Positions 45,517-55,703 of a stretch of DNA of 64,000 nt are shown piece after piece; within the stretch, counting starts at the first letter, position 1; each line of letters opens with the position of its first letter. Position numbers and translations under genes: made by a program. The notes below the pieces were generated by a model. That model ran no database searches. It saw only the letters and a list, made by a program, of their open reading frames with translations, and had not been told where the DNA came from. The stretch comes from Engraulis encrasicolus (lineage: Eukaryota > Chordata > Actinopteri > Clupeiformes > Engraulidae), in contig NC_085878.1 in the NCBI RefSeq assembly GCF_034702125.1, positions 17,535,057 through 17,599,056 of the forward strand, read 5' to 3'.

Positions 45517-45624
45517 TCATAGTCCTGGTCGTCTCCAGAGATGAAGGAGTTGAGAGAGCTGACATGCTGCTGGATGTGGATCATGCAGTGGGGTTGTGGG
45601 GTCACTGTTGATCATTTTCATATT
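45517..45624 (-). CDS. cdh1-like: paralogue B last exon, frameshifted tail
   Basis: [20 protein letters not shown] ... LWRRPGL then stop, same length and frame as A. The old frame ([22 protein letters not shown]) remains legible beyond the stop. Confidence 0.75.
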   Translation of the reverse strand, partial: NMKMINSDPTTPLHDPHPAACQLSQLLHLWRRPGL

Positions 45625-48600
45625 CTACATGCTACACAACAGAAGAGGAAAGCATAATTTAAAATGGTGCAGTTAGCGTTATCAAGATTATAAACAACCT
45701 AATTTTTTAACCAACTGCCGAGATTGATTGCAGCTTCATCAAACCAGTTCTGGCCTAATGTGTTACAAGAAGAAAATCTCATAATAAGACGACAATCTCA
45801 CCTGGTGGTCCTCTTCTCTTTCCTCCTGCAGCATAGAGGACATCCTCATCTCTGGAACTGCTGCCTCAACGCTCCTCTTCCTCCAGAGGAGGTGGCTCAC
45901 AAGCCCCAGTGGCACCAATGCTGCACAAGAGAGTGCATGTCTTTAACAGTTTATGAACAGGAAAGTGAAAAATTCAATATTGAAATAAACTTACTCAGCA
46001 GAGCCAAGATAATTCTTAATATCCCCAGAATATAAGGAAGTGTTGTGGGACAGTGGAAGTCAACTGCTTTGCAGTTGCAAACGTGGGCATTTACTGTGCT
46101 TGTTTGAGTCAAGCCGTGCCTGTCAGAAACTTCTAGCCTGACAGTGTAGTTTGCTTGGTCTAACACACTCTTTAACAAGAGCATAATGGCAGATTCTGGA
46201 AAACAAGACAATGTGATTGAGGGGAGATAAACATATACAGTAGTACATACAGCATTAGAACGAAAATATTCCTTGTAGAACACTCAGTTGCCATTGGGGA
46301 ACTCCACAAGGCTCTTTTATAAACCTATAGATGTTTGGAAGAACCTCAAGATTTTCTAAAAGCTTCCTCAGAAACTCTTTAAGGGCTAACGGTTCTTTAA
46401 GGAACCCCTGGGGAACCTACAAACCATCTGAGGGTTGCTTGATGATCTTCTGATTTTTTACAGTATAAGTCTAAATGAGAGATAACTAGAGGAATTACAA
46501 TTACTGATACATGAAATGGAAAGTTCATACATTTCGCGGATGTCATGAGCACCTGCCTGAAAAATTATTAAAAACCTACTTGTGCCATTCATCTGCACAA
46601 TCCAGTTACTGGCCGAATCCCCCTTCAGCTCCACACGGTAGGGGGCACCATTTATTGCAGTATCTTTATCTGTTACTGTGAGCAGGATTGGACTGGGCTC
46701 ATCATTGCACATCTCCACCATCCTCTCTTCAACAGCTGGTGCGTTGTCATTCACATCCTCCAGCTGAATCAACAGAGTCCCAGTACCAGTGGCAGGAATC
46801 ATATCTGATGGGACAATAGGTCGTGTTAAGAAAACATACAGAAAAAATCAGGGGTAAGTGTAAAAGTGAGTGTCTTTTACATACAACTGTCCATAGCCAA
46901 AATGAGAGCTTTGTACTGGCCGTCCTTCACAAAGGGAGATTCTCGGTCCATTGGAGCCTTTACTTTAATCACTCCAGTGTCTTTTTCAACTGTCAGCCAA
47001 CCAGCTGGATCACTGCCAATGTTGTACCTGCAACCAGACAAACAACTCAGTCAGTTAATGGGATTTCATGGTGGTTGTAGGACTGAAATTAAAATGGTTG
47101 TGATGTTGACATTCAAGCAACCTACAGGGGAAATGGATTATCTTCCTGATTATTACCCAAAGCATCAATTCTGATAATAATTAAACTGGAAATGACAGTG
47201 GCACTCACGTCAGTGTCTGCTTCATGGATGTGTCTGGATCAGTGGCTGAGTACAGCACCAGTTTGGTGTCTACTGGGTCATTTTCTCGTGTGGAGATTTT
47301 CTTCTCCACTGGACTGAAGACGGGAGCCTCATTGACGTCCACAACATTGACCACCACCTGAGCGGTGGCCGTTGGCAGAGGTATAGCAAAAGGTACCTCA
47401 TTCTCCACTGCTACCACAAGTGTGTACTTGGAAATGGCTTCAAAGTCAAGAGACTGCGTAGGTGATGGTGAAGAGAAGCACCAAATTAGAAAATATGGGC
47501 AAATTAAAATTAAATGAAACATACAGGTTTAGTCTCAGACACCTTGGCTGTCTTGATGATGCCCGCCTGCTTGCTGATATCAGTCTCAATAGTGAACATG
47601 CCTCCAGTGTCTCCACTGATGATCTTGAACTTGGCGGCCCAGGCGTCAGTGTTTGGATCATCTCCATCAGTCACTATCATCTTCACCACCGTTTCCCCCA
47701 CTTTGTTCTCCACAACAGATACTGTGTACTGGCAAACAATGTGTCATGTCAGTTTAGCAAACACAAAAATACTCACTGAACATGTTTGCGTTCACATATC
47801 TATTGTTCAACTGACACTCCCATTTATATTACCTGGGACTGCTCAAACTGTGGAGCGTGGTCGTTGCTGTCTGTCACGGTAATGATTGCTTTGCAAAAGG
47901 CGGTTAGTCCATTTCCCCTCATATCAGCTGCTTGGATGTCCAAAGTGTACTTGGGGATTTTCTAAAATAGACAAAAATAAATTCAAGTAATACCAATTCC
48001 ATAGTGCTTCTCTCTCCCTTTAGCACTTACACCAAAGACTGTAAAATGACATACAATTCTTATTTTTCGAAATAGGTTTACCTCCTTGTCCAGGGCAGCA
48101 GAGTTCACCATGAGCTTCCCTGTGACAGGGTTGATTGTGAACATCTCCGCATTTGGCAGCTTTGGGTCCTGACTTATAATACTATATCTGATGTCCGAGT
48201 TGTCATTCCCAGGTTCATCGGCATCGGTAGCAACAATGTCCATGAACTCGGTTCCTGCACAATTATTATAATAATTATTAAAGTAGACTTAAAAACATAG
48301 AAGGGCAAAAAAACTCCAATGATGTATTTAGCCATTCTATGAAATACAGTGAAACAATATAGATATACTGTAGTTTTACTTGTCAAAATGCAAAGTCCAG
48401 AAATAAAAAGCCAGAATTAAGAAATCTTTTTCTACAGAGTAAGAGGGCAAGCTTACACCACACTAAAAGAAACGAACCTATTTTTGTCTCTTCTGCAACA
48501 CTCCCCAGGAATGGATTTTGTTTAAATACTGGCTTGTTATCATTTTGGTCTATGACGACGATGTCGATTTCCGTGGGGTCTTCAACATTTTTACCATCTG

Positions 48601-51600
48601 CCCTTTTTGCATGAGCAAAGAGCTGAGGGAATTAATGGAATTTAAAAAAAAACATTTTGTTGAATGCAACTTCCATCAAAATTACACCACAATCAAAATT
48701 ACACCACAGTTTAAATGTTTTTCTTTACTGCTGTCATTCATATGCATACCAAACAGACTGAAATATTGTATATAAGAGTCAAAAATATTCATAAAATTAC
48801 CGGATATTCTGCTTGTGCTTCTCTGTCCAGCGGTGCGGTGACGTACACAAAGCCAAGCTTGTCAATTCTGAACAGGTTCTTTGGGTCCTGATCCGCTCCT
48901 GGGCCTGTAATCGAATAGGTGATCCCAACTTCCTTTGCATGGCTGCTTTTAATCTACACAGTTTAAAATATATATCATGATTTGAAAAATGCCCTGAACA
49001 TCTCCATGAGTACATTCCAAACTCGGTTAATATGACGTTTCGTGCAGCATGAAGAGCTTACTTCCCTGAAATCTATCCAAAATACACCCTCCACCAACCA
49101 TACAGTATGTACTAACCCCAACTCCGATGAAGTTGGGACGTTTGGTAAACAGTGAATAAAATCAAAATGCTATCATTTTCAAAACACTCAATCTATTCAT
49201 TAGATGGAGAATAGTGAAAAGACAACATATTAAGTGTTAAAACCGAGAAAAAATATTGTTTTGGGGGACATATGTACTCATTTCTAATTTGAGAAATCCA
49301 ACACGTCTCAAAAGAGTTGGGACGGGGACAATAAATGGCAGCAAATGTCGAGGAAGACTAAAAACAAAACAAAAGACAACACTTAAATACATTAACCGAT
49401 GAGATGATTTTATATAAAAAACAGTGTTAATTCCTATCTTGGACATGATTTCACCAGCTTAAAAGGTGGGTGTATTCCTTGTCATGTTTTGCAATGTTTT
49501 CCTTTCTGTAGTGCTTACAGTGTGACAGGTCTTGACCAAAAACCCACCATTTTATCACATGCTGGTCCTTATGATGGAGCCAAACTGTTAAAACATAGTA
49601 GAGAATGCAATTTGGCCTTACTATGTGGCAGTAATCGAAGATCTCCCTTCAAAATATAATGCATGAGTGGCTTTTCATGCTGTTTAAAACCCATTTATAC
49701 CATTCAGCACTGTATTTAACTCTACAGATGAGTGAGAACATCTTAACCAATGCACTACTGCATCCGCATGCCATCATGGAGGCTGACTTTTGAAGCTAGC
49801 ACTAACACAAGTTGGATGGTCCATTTTCACTGTAGCACAGGATGTGCAATGCTCTATTATTGTCAAAAAGAATGGACTTCTACAACTTCTGCTGACTTCT
49901 GTAAGCAAAGGACAGTTTCCCATGTCTTCTGGGTCTATTTCAAGTGAGCTCAGGTGCTTAGGAGAATGTTAAACCCCTGTGTCATTTTCATGCATTAAGC
50001 ATTCTTAATATGGTCAATTTTCAATAGCTCTAGCACTCCAGGAATTAGAGTGAGACTATAGCCAATATATATTTCATGATGTCATGAACCTATACAATGA
50101 TTTTATTAACAAAAATATGTCTTATATACACTCAATCGTGGTAAATCAAAGGGAATTCAATAATGTATGTAATAACTATGGTAATTATTCCCTTTGCATC
50201 TTTAATTCTGAGTGACTCAGCCTCTCTGTGATGATCTTATACCTGGACACCTATATTGTCCGTCAGTACAATTCATTTTGAAATGTTCTTCTTTGTTGTT
50301 TTATCTTATTTGGATGTTTACTAAATTTCACTGATCCCCGCCCCAACTCTTTTGAGACGTGTTGGATTTATCAAATTAGAAATGAGTACATATGTCCCCC
50401 AAAACAATATTTTTTCTCGGTTTTAACACTTAATATGTTGTCTTTTCACTATTCTCCATCTAATGAATAGATTGAATGTTTTGAAAATGATAGCATTTTG
50501 ATTTTATTCACTGTTTACCAAACGTCCCAACTTCATCGGAGTTGGGGTTTGTACCTGGTAATACTGCTCTGGGAAGGGGCCTCTATTGTTCTCAGATACT
50601 TTGATGTCTGGGATGATCCAGTCCCTCTTCCTTCTCTTCAGACCACCATATGACTTTGGAAACAGCAGGACTGGCACAGTAGGGGCGACCTCAGTTGCAT
50701 CTGGCTGTGGAGGGAAAACATTAAAAGCACTGGTGTCTGATATGTGTCATTTTGAAGTGGAATAAAGGAAAAACAAGCAGTGTACTGTTCATGTATAAAG
50801 CAGTGCAAAGAAATAGCGATCCCAGCATGTCCTGCCTAAAGTACACATATAAACAATGCATTGCAGAAGCCTCCTTCAGAATAAGCTTGTCAACTGACTA
50901 GCAAACCATCTAGTCCTGCTGTAGCATATCAATTTATATGTAGCCTACATACAGAGAAACACATCAGCCAAGCCGTTATATATATACATCTATGACTCCC
51001 TGATAGAGGGCAGCCAGCATTCCCACACCAATCACCCCATTACCACCTCAAACAACAAATATCATACCATTACAGTGAATAGACCATTTAAACACACAAA
51101 TATAAGCACCGTATTCCGTGCAGGTAAGAGTTTGAGCAGTAGAGAGCCGTGTTCCCTCTGGTTACCTTGGGCAGATCCACTTGTTGGTCCTGGTGTTGCT
51201 CATTGCAGTGCTTGTGAGGTTGGACAAGCTCCAGAAGCACATCCACCGTGTGCTTCTTTCCCTGGGAGTCCCAGACATGGACAGCAAACCTCTTGTGGCC
51301 ATCGTGTAGCGTCACCTGTCTCTTCAGCTTGACCATCCCGTCTGTGTCCACTTTAAATCTCTTGTCTGCTGAATCGAAGAGAATCCTGGTGTGGCCTGCG
51401 CAGTCAATGAAGACAACTAAACGAAAATGAAAGCAGGGGTAGATGGTTTATGAGATAATGAAAGCAGGTTTATGAGTTTTCACGAATAGATGCACTGAGG
51501 AGGCCATATTATTTTTGAAAAAATACATGTTGATAAGAATACCAAGGCATTTTGTTTACCTTTACCAAGTAGTCTGTGAATGGGGAGATGAGCACTGCTG

Positions 51601-51874
51601 ACTTGAAAAACATACAGCTCTGAATTGAAGCCAGGTGTGCATGGGGCATAGCCCAGAGTGGCACATGCCTGTTTTACCAAGATGTAGAAAGTACTATGTT
51701 GGTTCACTCTGAATTTGCAAATGTTCAAGAGCATGGTTTTATACAACTTAAAGGGTAACTTCTGCCAATTTTGACATGCAGTTGTAATGTTCACACTACC
51801 CTGGACTTGTCAGTACCTTTTTTTCTCATTCAGCCTTTCTGAGATCCTGGTCATTGTAATGGGGGCAAGCATTT

Positions 51875-51930
<56 letters not shown>

Positions 51931-53082
51931 GATTTATCCTCAATAAAAGCCAAAAGGTTATGCAACATCTGCAGACAACTCACAACCAGCGATACCATTT
52001 AAGATAATATTAGGAGTAAGCCTATATTAAGAAAGTGTTCAATGTAAACAAAGTCTGCCCCCATTAGAATAGCTCAGAGTGGAAAAAACGCAGCATCACC
52101 ACTGACAAGGCAAGGGTAGCGTGAGCAATACAACAGCATATTAAAATTGGCTGAGGTTATCCTTCAATGTGGATGTGCAACCGTATCTCACTCATTTCGT
52201 GAAGTATTCACGAAAAAAATAAATTAATTTTCGTGGTGCATTCACGTTATTGCCCGCCTTTCGTGAAGTCTTCACGAAAATAATAGATTAATTTTCACGC
52301 TGCCTATTCACTTGAATTGCCCGACTGTTGCCTAGCGACCCACTAGTTTGATGCCCTTTCGGTAGCCTACCGTCACATGGTAATCAAACATTTCAAACAA
52401 GCAATTTAGGGTTAGGTTTAGGGTTAAGGTTAGGGTTAAGTAGGGTTAGGTTTAGGTTTAGGGGACATAAGGCATAAGTACCGAAAGGGCGTCGAATTAG
52501 TGAGTCATAAGTGTATCAGCAGTGTTCTGTCAGCACCCCCTCCCCACCCCGGCAGACGTTTGGATAACCATAGCAGCAGTGGGGCAATTCAAGTGAATAG
52601 GCAGCGTGAAAATTAATCTATTATTTTCGTGAAGACTTTACGACAGGTGGGCAATAACGTGAATGCACCACGAAAATTAATATATTATTTTCGTGAAGAC
52701 TTTACGAAAGGAGTGAGATAGGGCTCGGATGTGAGGTATTGCTTATAGGCCTTTCTATACCTTCACTTCCTTTTGACATAAAAAAAAAACATTTATGCAT
52801 CAAGTCAAAGATGAAGGGCCGATACTAGGTCAATCATAATCGATAGAAATCGCTCTTTATAAACTGCAAGATATTTCACAGAATTCTGTGGTGGCAAAAA
52901 TCAAAATTTTCACAAAAAAGTTGTGCAACATTAGATAACAGTCAAAAAAGGTAAAAGTCTTAAGAAAATTAAGTTAGGACAATTTCAGAATTCTACCTGA
53001 AAATAAATACATGATCTTGGCTGAAAAATCAAATGCCCACCTGGAGAAAGACAGCAATACCAAGGCACAGATGGAACTCCAT
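45517..53082 (-). CDS. cdh1-like: E-cadherin-like paralogue B, catenin-binding tail lost
   Basis: Fifteen exons, about 792 aa, same exon sizes and phases as paralogue A except exon 1 (14 codons) and exon 13 (five codons shorter). It has a signal peptide, prodomain, furin site RRKR/DWIIP, five EC repeats with MDRE and TDKD calcium motifs intact, a membrane segment, and a tail lacking the catenin sites in the same way as A. The EC1 HAV position is HAK. It is better preserved than A. A 1.44 kb transposon lies at its exon 4 donor and a SINE lies downstream of its stop codon in the last exon. It may encode an adhesive ectodomain without catenin coupling; this is inferred. Confidence 0.85.
45802..45920 (-). 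CDS. cdh1-like: paralogue B exon 14, membrane segment and eroded juxtamembrane tail
   Basis: [20 protein letters not shown] then [19 protein letters not shown]; same loss of the p120 core as A. Confidence 0.85.
45995..46195 (-). CDS. cdh1-like: paralogue B exon 13, EC5 end and membrane segment start
   Basis: [44 protein letters not shown]; phase 1 donor CTGA/GTAAGT. Confidence 0.9.
46275..46465. repeat. dispersed repeat in intron 12 of paralogue B
   Basis: GGAACTCC, GAAGAACCTCAAG and TTCTTTAAGGAACCCC words suggest a fish MITE of the GGTTCTT/AAGAACC type. The corresponding intron of A lacks it. Confidence 0.4.
46580..46804 (-). CDS. cdh1-like: paralogue B exon 12, EC4-EC5
   Basis: [20 protein letters not shown] ... 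[19 protein letters not shown] ... [10 protein letters not shown]. Confidence 0.92.
46885..47027 (-). CDS. cdh1-like: paralogue B exon 11, EC4
   Basis: [20 protein letters not shown] then [18 protein letters not shown], calcium Asp intact. Confidence 0.92.
47209..47453 (-). CDS. cdh1-like: paralogue B exon 10, EC3-EC4
   Basis: [20 protein letters not shown] ... [14 protein letters not shown] ... [10 protein letters not shown]. Confidence 0.92.
47543..47728 (-). CDS. cdh1-like: paralogue B exon 9, EC3
   Basis: 62 codons; [40 protein letters not shown]. Confidence 0.92.
47833..47961 (-). CDS. cdh1-like: paralogue B exon 8, EC2-EC3 linker
   Basis: 43 codons identical to A, including the DSNDH linker. 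Confidence 0.92.
48082..48254 (-). CDS. cdh1-like: paralogue B exon 7, EC2
   Basis: [16 protein letters not shown] ... NSAALDKE; one residue (RYSIIS against RYSITS) differs from A in the part compared. Confidence 0.92.
48478..48622 (-). CDS. cdh1-like: paralogue B exon 6, EC1-EC2 linker
   Basis: [16 protein letters not shown] and DQNDNKPVF; ends SVAEETKIG where A has SVAEAAKIG. Confidence 0.92.
48801..48953 (-). CDS. cdh1-like: paralogue B exon 5, EC1
   Basis: 51 codons, essentially identical to A including the flanking introns; LDRE motif. Confidence 0.92.
49113..50550. mobile_element. 1.44 kb DNA transposon with about 215 bp terminal inverted repeats, intron 4 of paralogue B
   Basis: Ends TAACCCCAACTCCGATGAAG and CTTCATCGGAGTTGGGGTTT; the arms pair to about 49330 and from about 50336. 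Target duplication GTAC (49109-49112 and 50551-50554; TGTAC if one end base is excluded). The empty site is seen in A at 25913-25924 (GTATGTACC). No transposase ORF. Confidence 0.85.
50555..50704 (-). CDS. cdh1-like: paralogue B exon 4, furin site and EC1 start
   Basis: [19 protein letters not shown] ... PEQYYQ. Its donor GTAC is one copy of the target duplication of the transposon that occupies the intron. Confidence 0.92.
51166..51416 (-). CDS. cdh1-like: paralogue B exon 3, prodomain
   Basis: [20 protein letters not shown] ... [11 protein letters not shown]; 251 bases, nearly identical to A. Confidence 0.9.
51560..51668 (-). CDS. cdh1-like: paralogue B exon 2, prodomain start
   Basis: [20 protein letters not shown] ... 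HRLLGK; 109 bases as in A, phase 0 in, phase 1 out. Confidence 0.88.
51879..51925. repeat. (AT)n microsatellite in intron 1 of paralogue B
   Basis: About 46 bases of AT. Confidence 0.9.
52184..52720. mobile_element. 537 bp palindromic element with a TTAGGG-rich core, intron 1 of paralogue B
   Basis: Outer arms TATCTCACTCATTTCGTGAAG ... are inverted at CTTTACGAAAGGAGTGAGATA. Inside are paired CGTGAAGTCTTCACGAAAAT words. The loop (about 52407-52462) is a run of TTAGGGTTAGG/TTTAGGG units. Confidence 0.75.
53041..53082 (-). CDS. cdh1-like: paralogue B exon 1, signal peptide
   Basis: ATG at 53082, [14 protein letters not shown], donor CAG/GTGGGC, phase 0. Only one copy here, unlike A. Confidence 0.75.
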
Positions 53083-53487
53083 CAATCTGAAGCTCCTTGC
53101 TGAAATACTCCAAAGTATCCTCAAGAGGCCTTTAAACACAAATTCACTTGAGACTTCAACAATGACCTCAACCTTCAATTGTCTTCAATTTTAATAGGCC
53201 TAAACTGTCAATACGGAAATGAAAAGCCACACATACAGTATGTAACAAGACAGACATATTAAAAGCCACTATTGCATTGTGCAATGATCATGCTATAATA
53301 AAGATAAATTACTTGACCCAAGAGAAATAGGCTATCCATTTGGGCATACATACAGTATCATGAGGGCGTACAGTTAGCCTACATGATGATGGAAATATAG
53401 TCCACAACAGGCATTTACTCAATAAAAAAGAATGAGGAGCCGATAAATCAAACAGTTCAGTGTCAGTGATTACTGGTAATTCCGATG

Positions 53488-53958
53488 TGCACACTCCCAT
53501 CCTCCACTTGTGCTTGTGGCCTCGCCCCGCCTCCATGGAGAAAACAATAACATTTCCCAGTTTTCAGCCTAGCCACCACAATTTTGGGAACTGTTTTTGA
53601 TTCACCGTCCCAATTGTAAATGAGAAAATGTCAAGTAAAAAAAAAATTGTTAATGTCCAGAATTGTAAATACCTGGTAACATTTGATTTTTAACATTGAC
53701 ATTAAAACATCTTACATTATTTTGTTTTCTGACTTCAAGAAAAATCTAAATAAAAAATGTAATGTTCAAACCGCAAATTAAAAAACATAGGCCTATGTTC
53801 AAAATGTGAAAATGTGGACTTGTATGGTTTTTCGTCTCAGGGTTTCAATTGTGCTTTTGCAAGATATTGAATTCATTTTCATCAGTGATATAATCTCATG
53901 AGGCCACAAGCAGGCAAGTGAGCAAGGGAGGACGGAAGCCTGCATATTGGAATGCATA
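53488..53958. mobile_element. diverged, interrupted copy of the GTGCATCCCAATATG MITE
   Basis: CTTGTGCTTGTGGCCTCGCC, TTCCCAGTTTTCAGCC and TTTTGCAAGATATTGAA match the 13.3 and 41.1 kb copies, split by about 200 bp of AT-rich DNA. Confidence 0.5.
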
Positions 53959-54019
53959 CAGTGTGTTGTCAACTCTGCCATGTGAAGTGGTTCCTCTCAT
54001 GTCACTAGTCTATTGTTGG

Positions 54020-54135
54020 ACAAGTTGAAAAAAAAATCCCGCACTGACCATTTCGCTGATTTACTTTTCATGTACTATAGCTAGTGTACATGAAAAGTAA
54101 AACAGCGAAATGATTAGTGTGCGGGAGTTTTTTCA
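54020..54135. repeat. hairpin element
   Basis: TCCCGCACTGACCATTTCGC ... CTTTTCATGTAC is inverted at GTACATGAAAAG ... GCGAAATGATTAGTGTGCGGGA. Confidence 0.65.
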
Positions 54136-54906
54136 AATCGTCTACTGAGTGACCCATGGGCCATCTCCGACGCACCAGCCAGCTGAGGTGTGCGAAAAAA
54201 AAAAATCAAAGTTTAAACAAGTCATCTTGTTAACTAAATGGCCCTAAACAACCTAAAAAAGTTGGAGGGTTTCCATCTTAATATTTTGTATAGTACAAAG
54301 TGCACAATATATTAAAATAGTTCTATGTCTGGGTAACACTCACATGTATTTTAAATAGGAGTATTGTAAATGGATAACTCACACCTAACATGGTAATGTC
54401 CAAGCTGGCCTCTGAAAATAGCCACTTCACCTCACTCATCCTTATTGCAACATGTCACAACTTCTTCCACACTCAGTTGTTGGAATTGTGAATGTCAAGC
54501 TGATGAGTACCCTGGGTTACAACTTCATGGCATCCAAACAAACCTTGATTTTTTTTCACGGAAACATTTAAAATATCTTGTTTTTTTATTAACAATCTTG
54601 GCAAGTGGGGAGAGTGGCACAATGCTGTACTGCCACCCTGTGGACAAAGTAGACAGCAGTTTTCTCATACTGAGCATTAAAGCAGGGATGGGGAACCAAG
54701 GCCAAAATCCTGACATCTTCACATGACTTGTGAAGAAGGTTGGGTCTGTTGATATGGCCTCTGCTTTCAAGGGGAATCCTGATTTGTGTTTCCAGTCCGG
54801 CCCTTGGAGGATTTATTAAGAGGCCCATCAAGTGAAAAATGTTGCCCAGCCCTGAATGAAAGCCTATAGAGTTCCATGAAAGAACGAAACAACGCTGCGA
54901 TTTGTG

Positions 54907-54912
54907 TTTATT
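54907..54912 (-). terminator. cdh1: polyadenylation signal for cdh1
   Basis: AATAAA on the minus strand about 580 bases downstream of the cdh1 stop codon, followed by a TG-rich stretch; a good end for the 3' UTR (54890-55490). Confidence 0.55.
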
Positions 54913-55490
54913 TAATAAAATATTTACAAGGTCACCCTTACTCTACATATCATCACAGTACAGGCATAGCATGTGCTTCAAAGAAGCAATACACCATTAT
55001 GGGGAAAAAAAATAATAAATCTGAAAACAGGACTTGTACAAACTTAGTGACAAAAAACAGTTTCACAGATACAAAACCAAATTTTAAAAAAGCATTTTTG
55101 GCTTTAATACCGCTAATGTCATTAGACAGATCATGTGTCATTTCTATCAAAAAAGTGTTAACAGCAAAAAAAAAAAAAAGGGAACCAAAAACGATACAAA
55201 AAACGACAACTTTCTTACAAGTATACCACTGGAGGAACGATGCCACTTAGTGCCTGGTGTCAAATCTTCTGCATATCAGTGCTAAGCAAACAGGCTTGCC
55301 TTTGCCATACTGTCATTAGTATTATTCAAAATGTAACAACGCTAAATGTTTAACATCAAGCCCAACAATGGTGGAAAGGTCAAACAAAAGCAAACTTCTT
55401 TGTGGCTGCAAAATGAACACCAGCCTGTAACATTGGCATCGGTTCTAGACCACATTAATAGTCGTTTCCCTTTAAAAGGATCCAGTCTCT

Positions 55491-55703
55491 TCACAGTTCA
55501 TCTTCTCCTCCTCCATACATGTCAGCCAGCTTCTTGAAGCGCGGGCCCCACTCGTTTAGGCAGTCATAGTCCTGGTCGTCTCCAGAGCTGGAGGAGTTGA
55601 GTGAGCTAAGGGTTCCGGCTTCAGAACCAGCACCCTCATAATCAAACACCAGCAGCGAGTCATACGGTGGGGCCGTGGGGTCATTGTCTGCTGCCTTCAG
55701 ATT
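55491..55703 (-). CDS. cdh1: cdh1 exon 16, beta-catenin-binding C-terminus
   Basis: 70 codons plus stop: [70 protein letters not shown]. Confidence 0.94.
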   Translation of the reverse strand, partial: NLKAADNDPTAPPYDSLLVFDYEGAGSEAGTLSSLNSSSSGDDQDYDCLNEWGPRFKKLADMYGGGEDEL

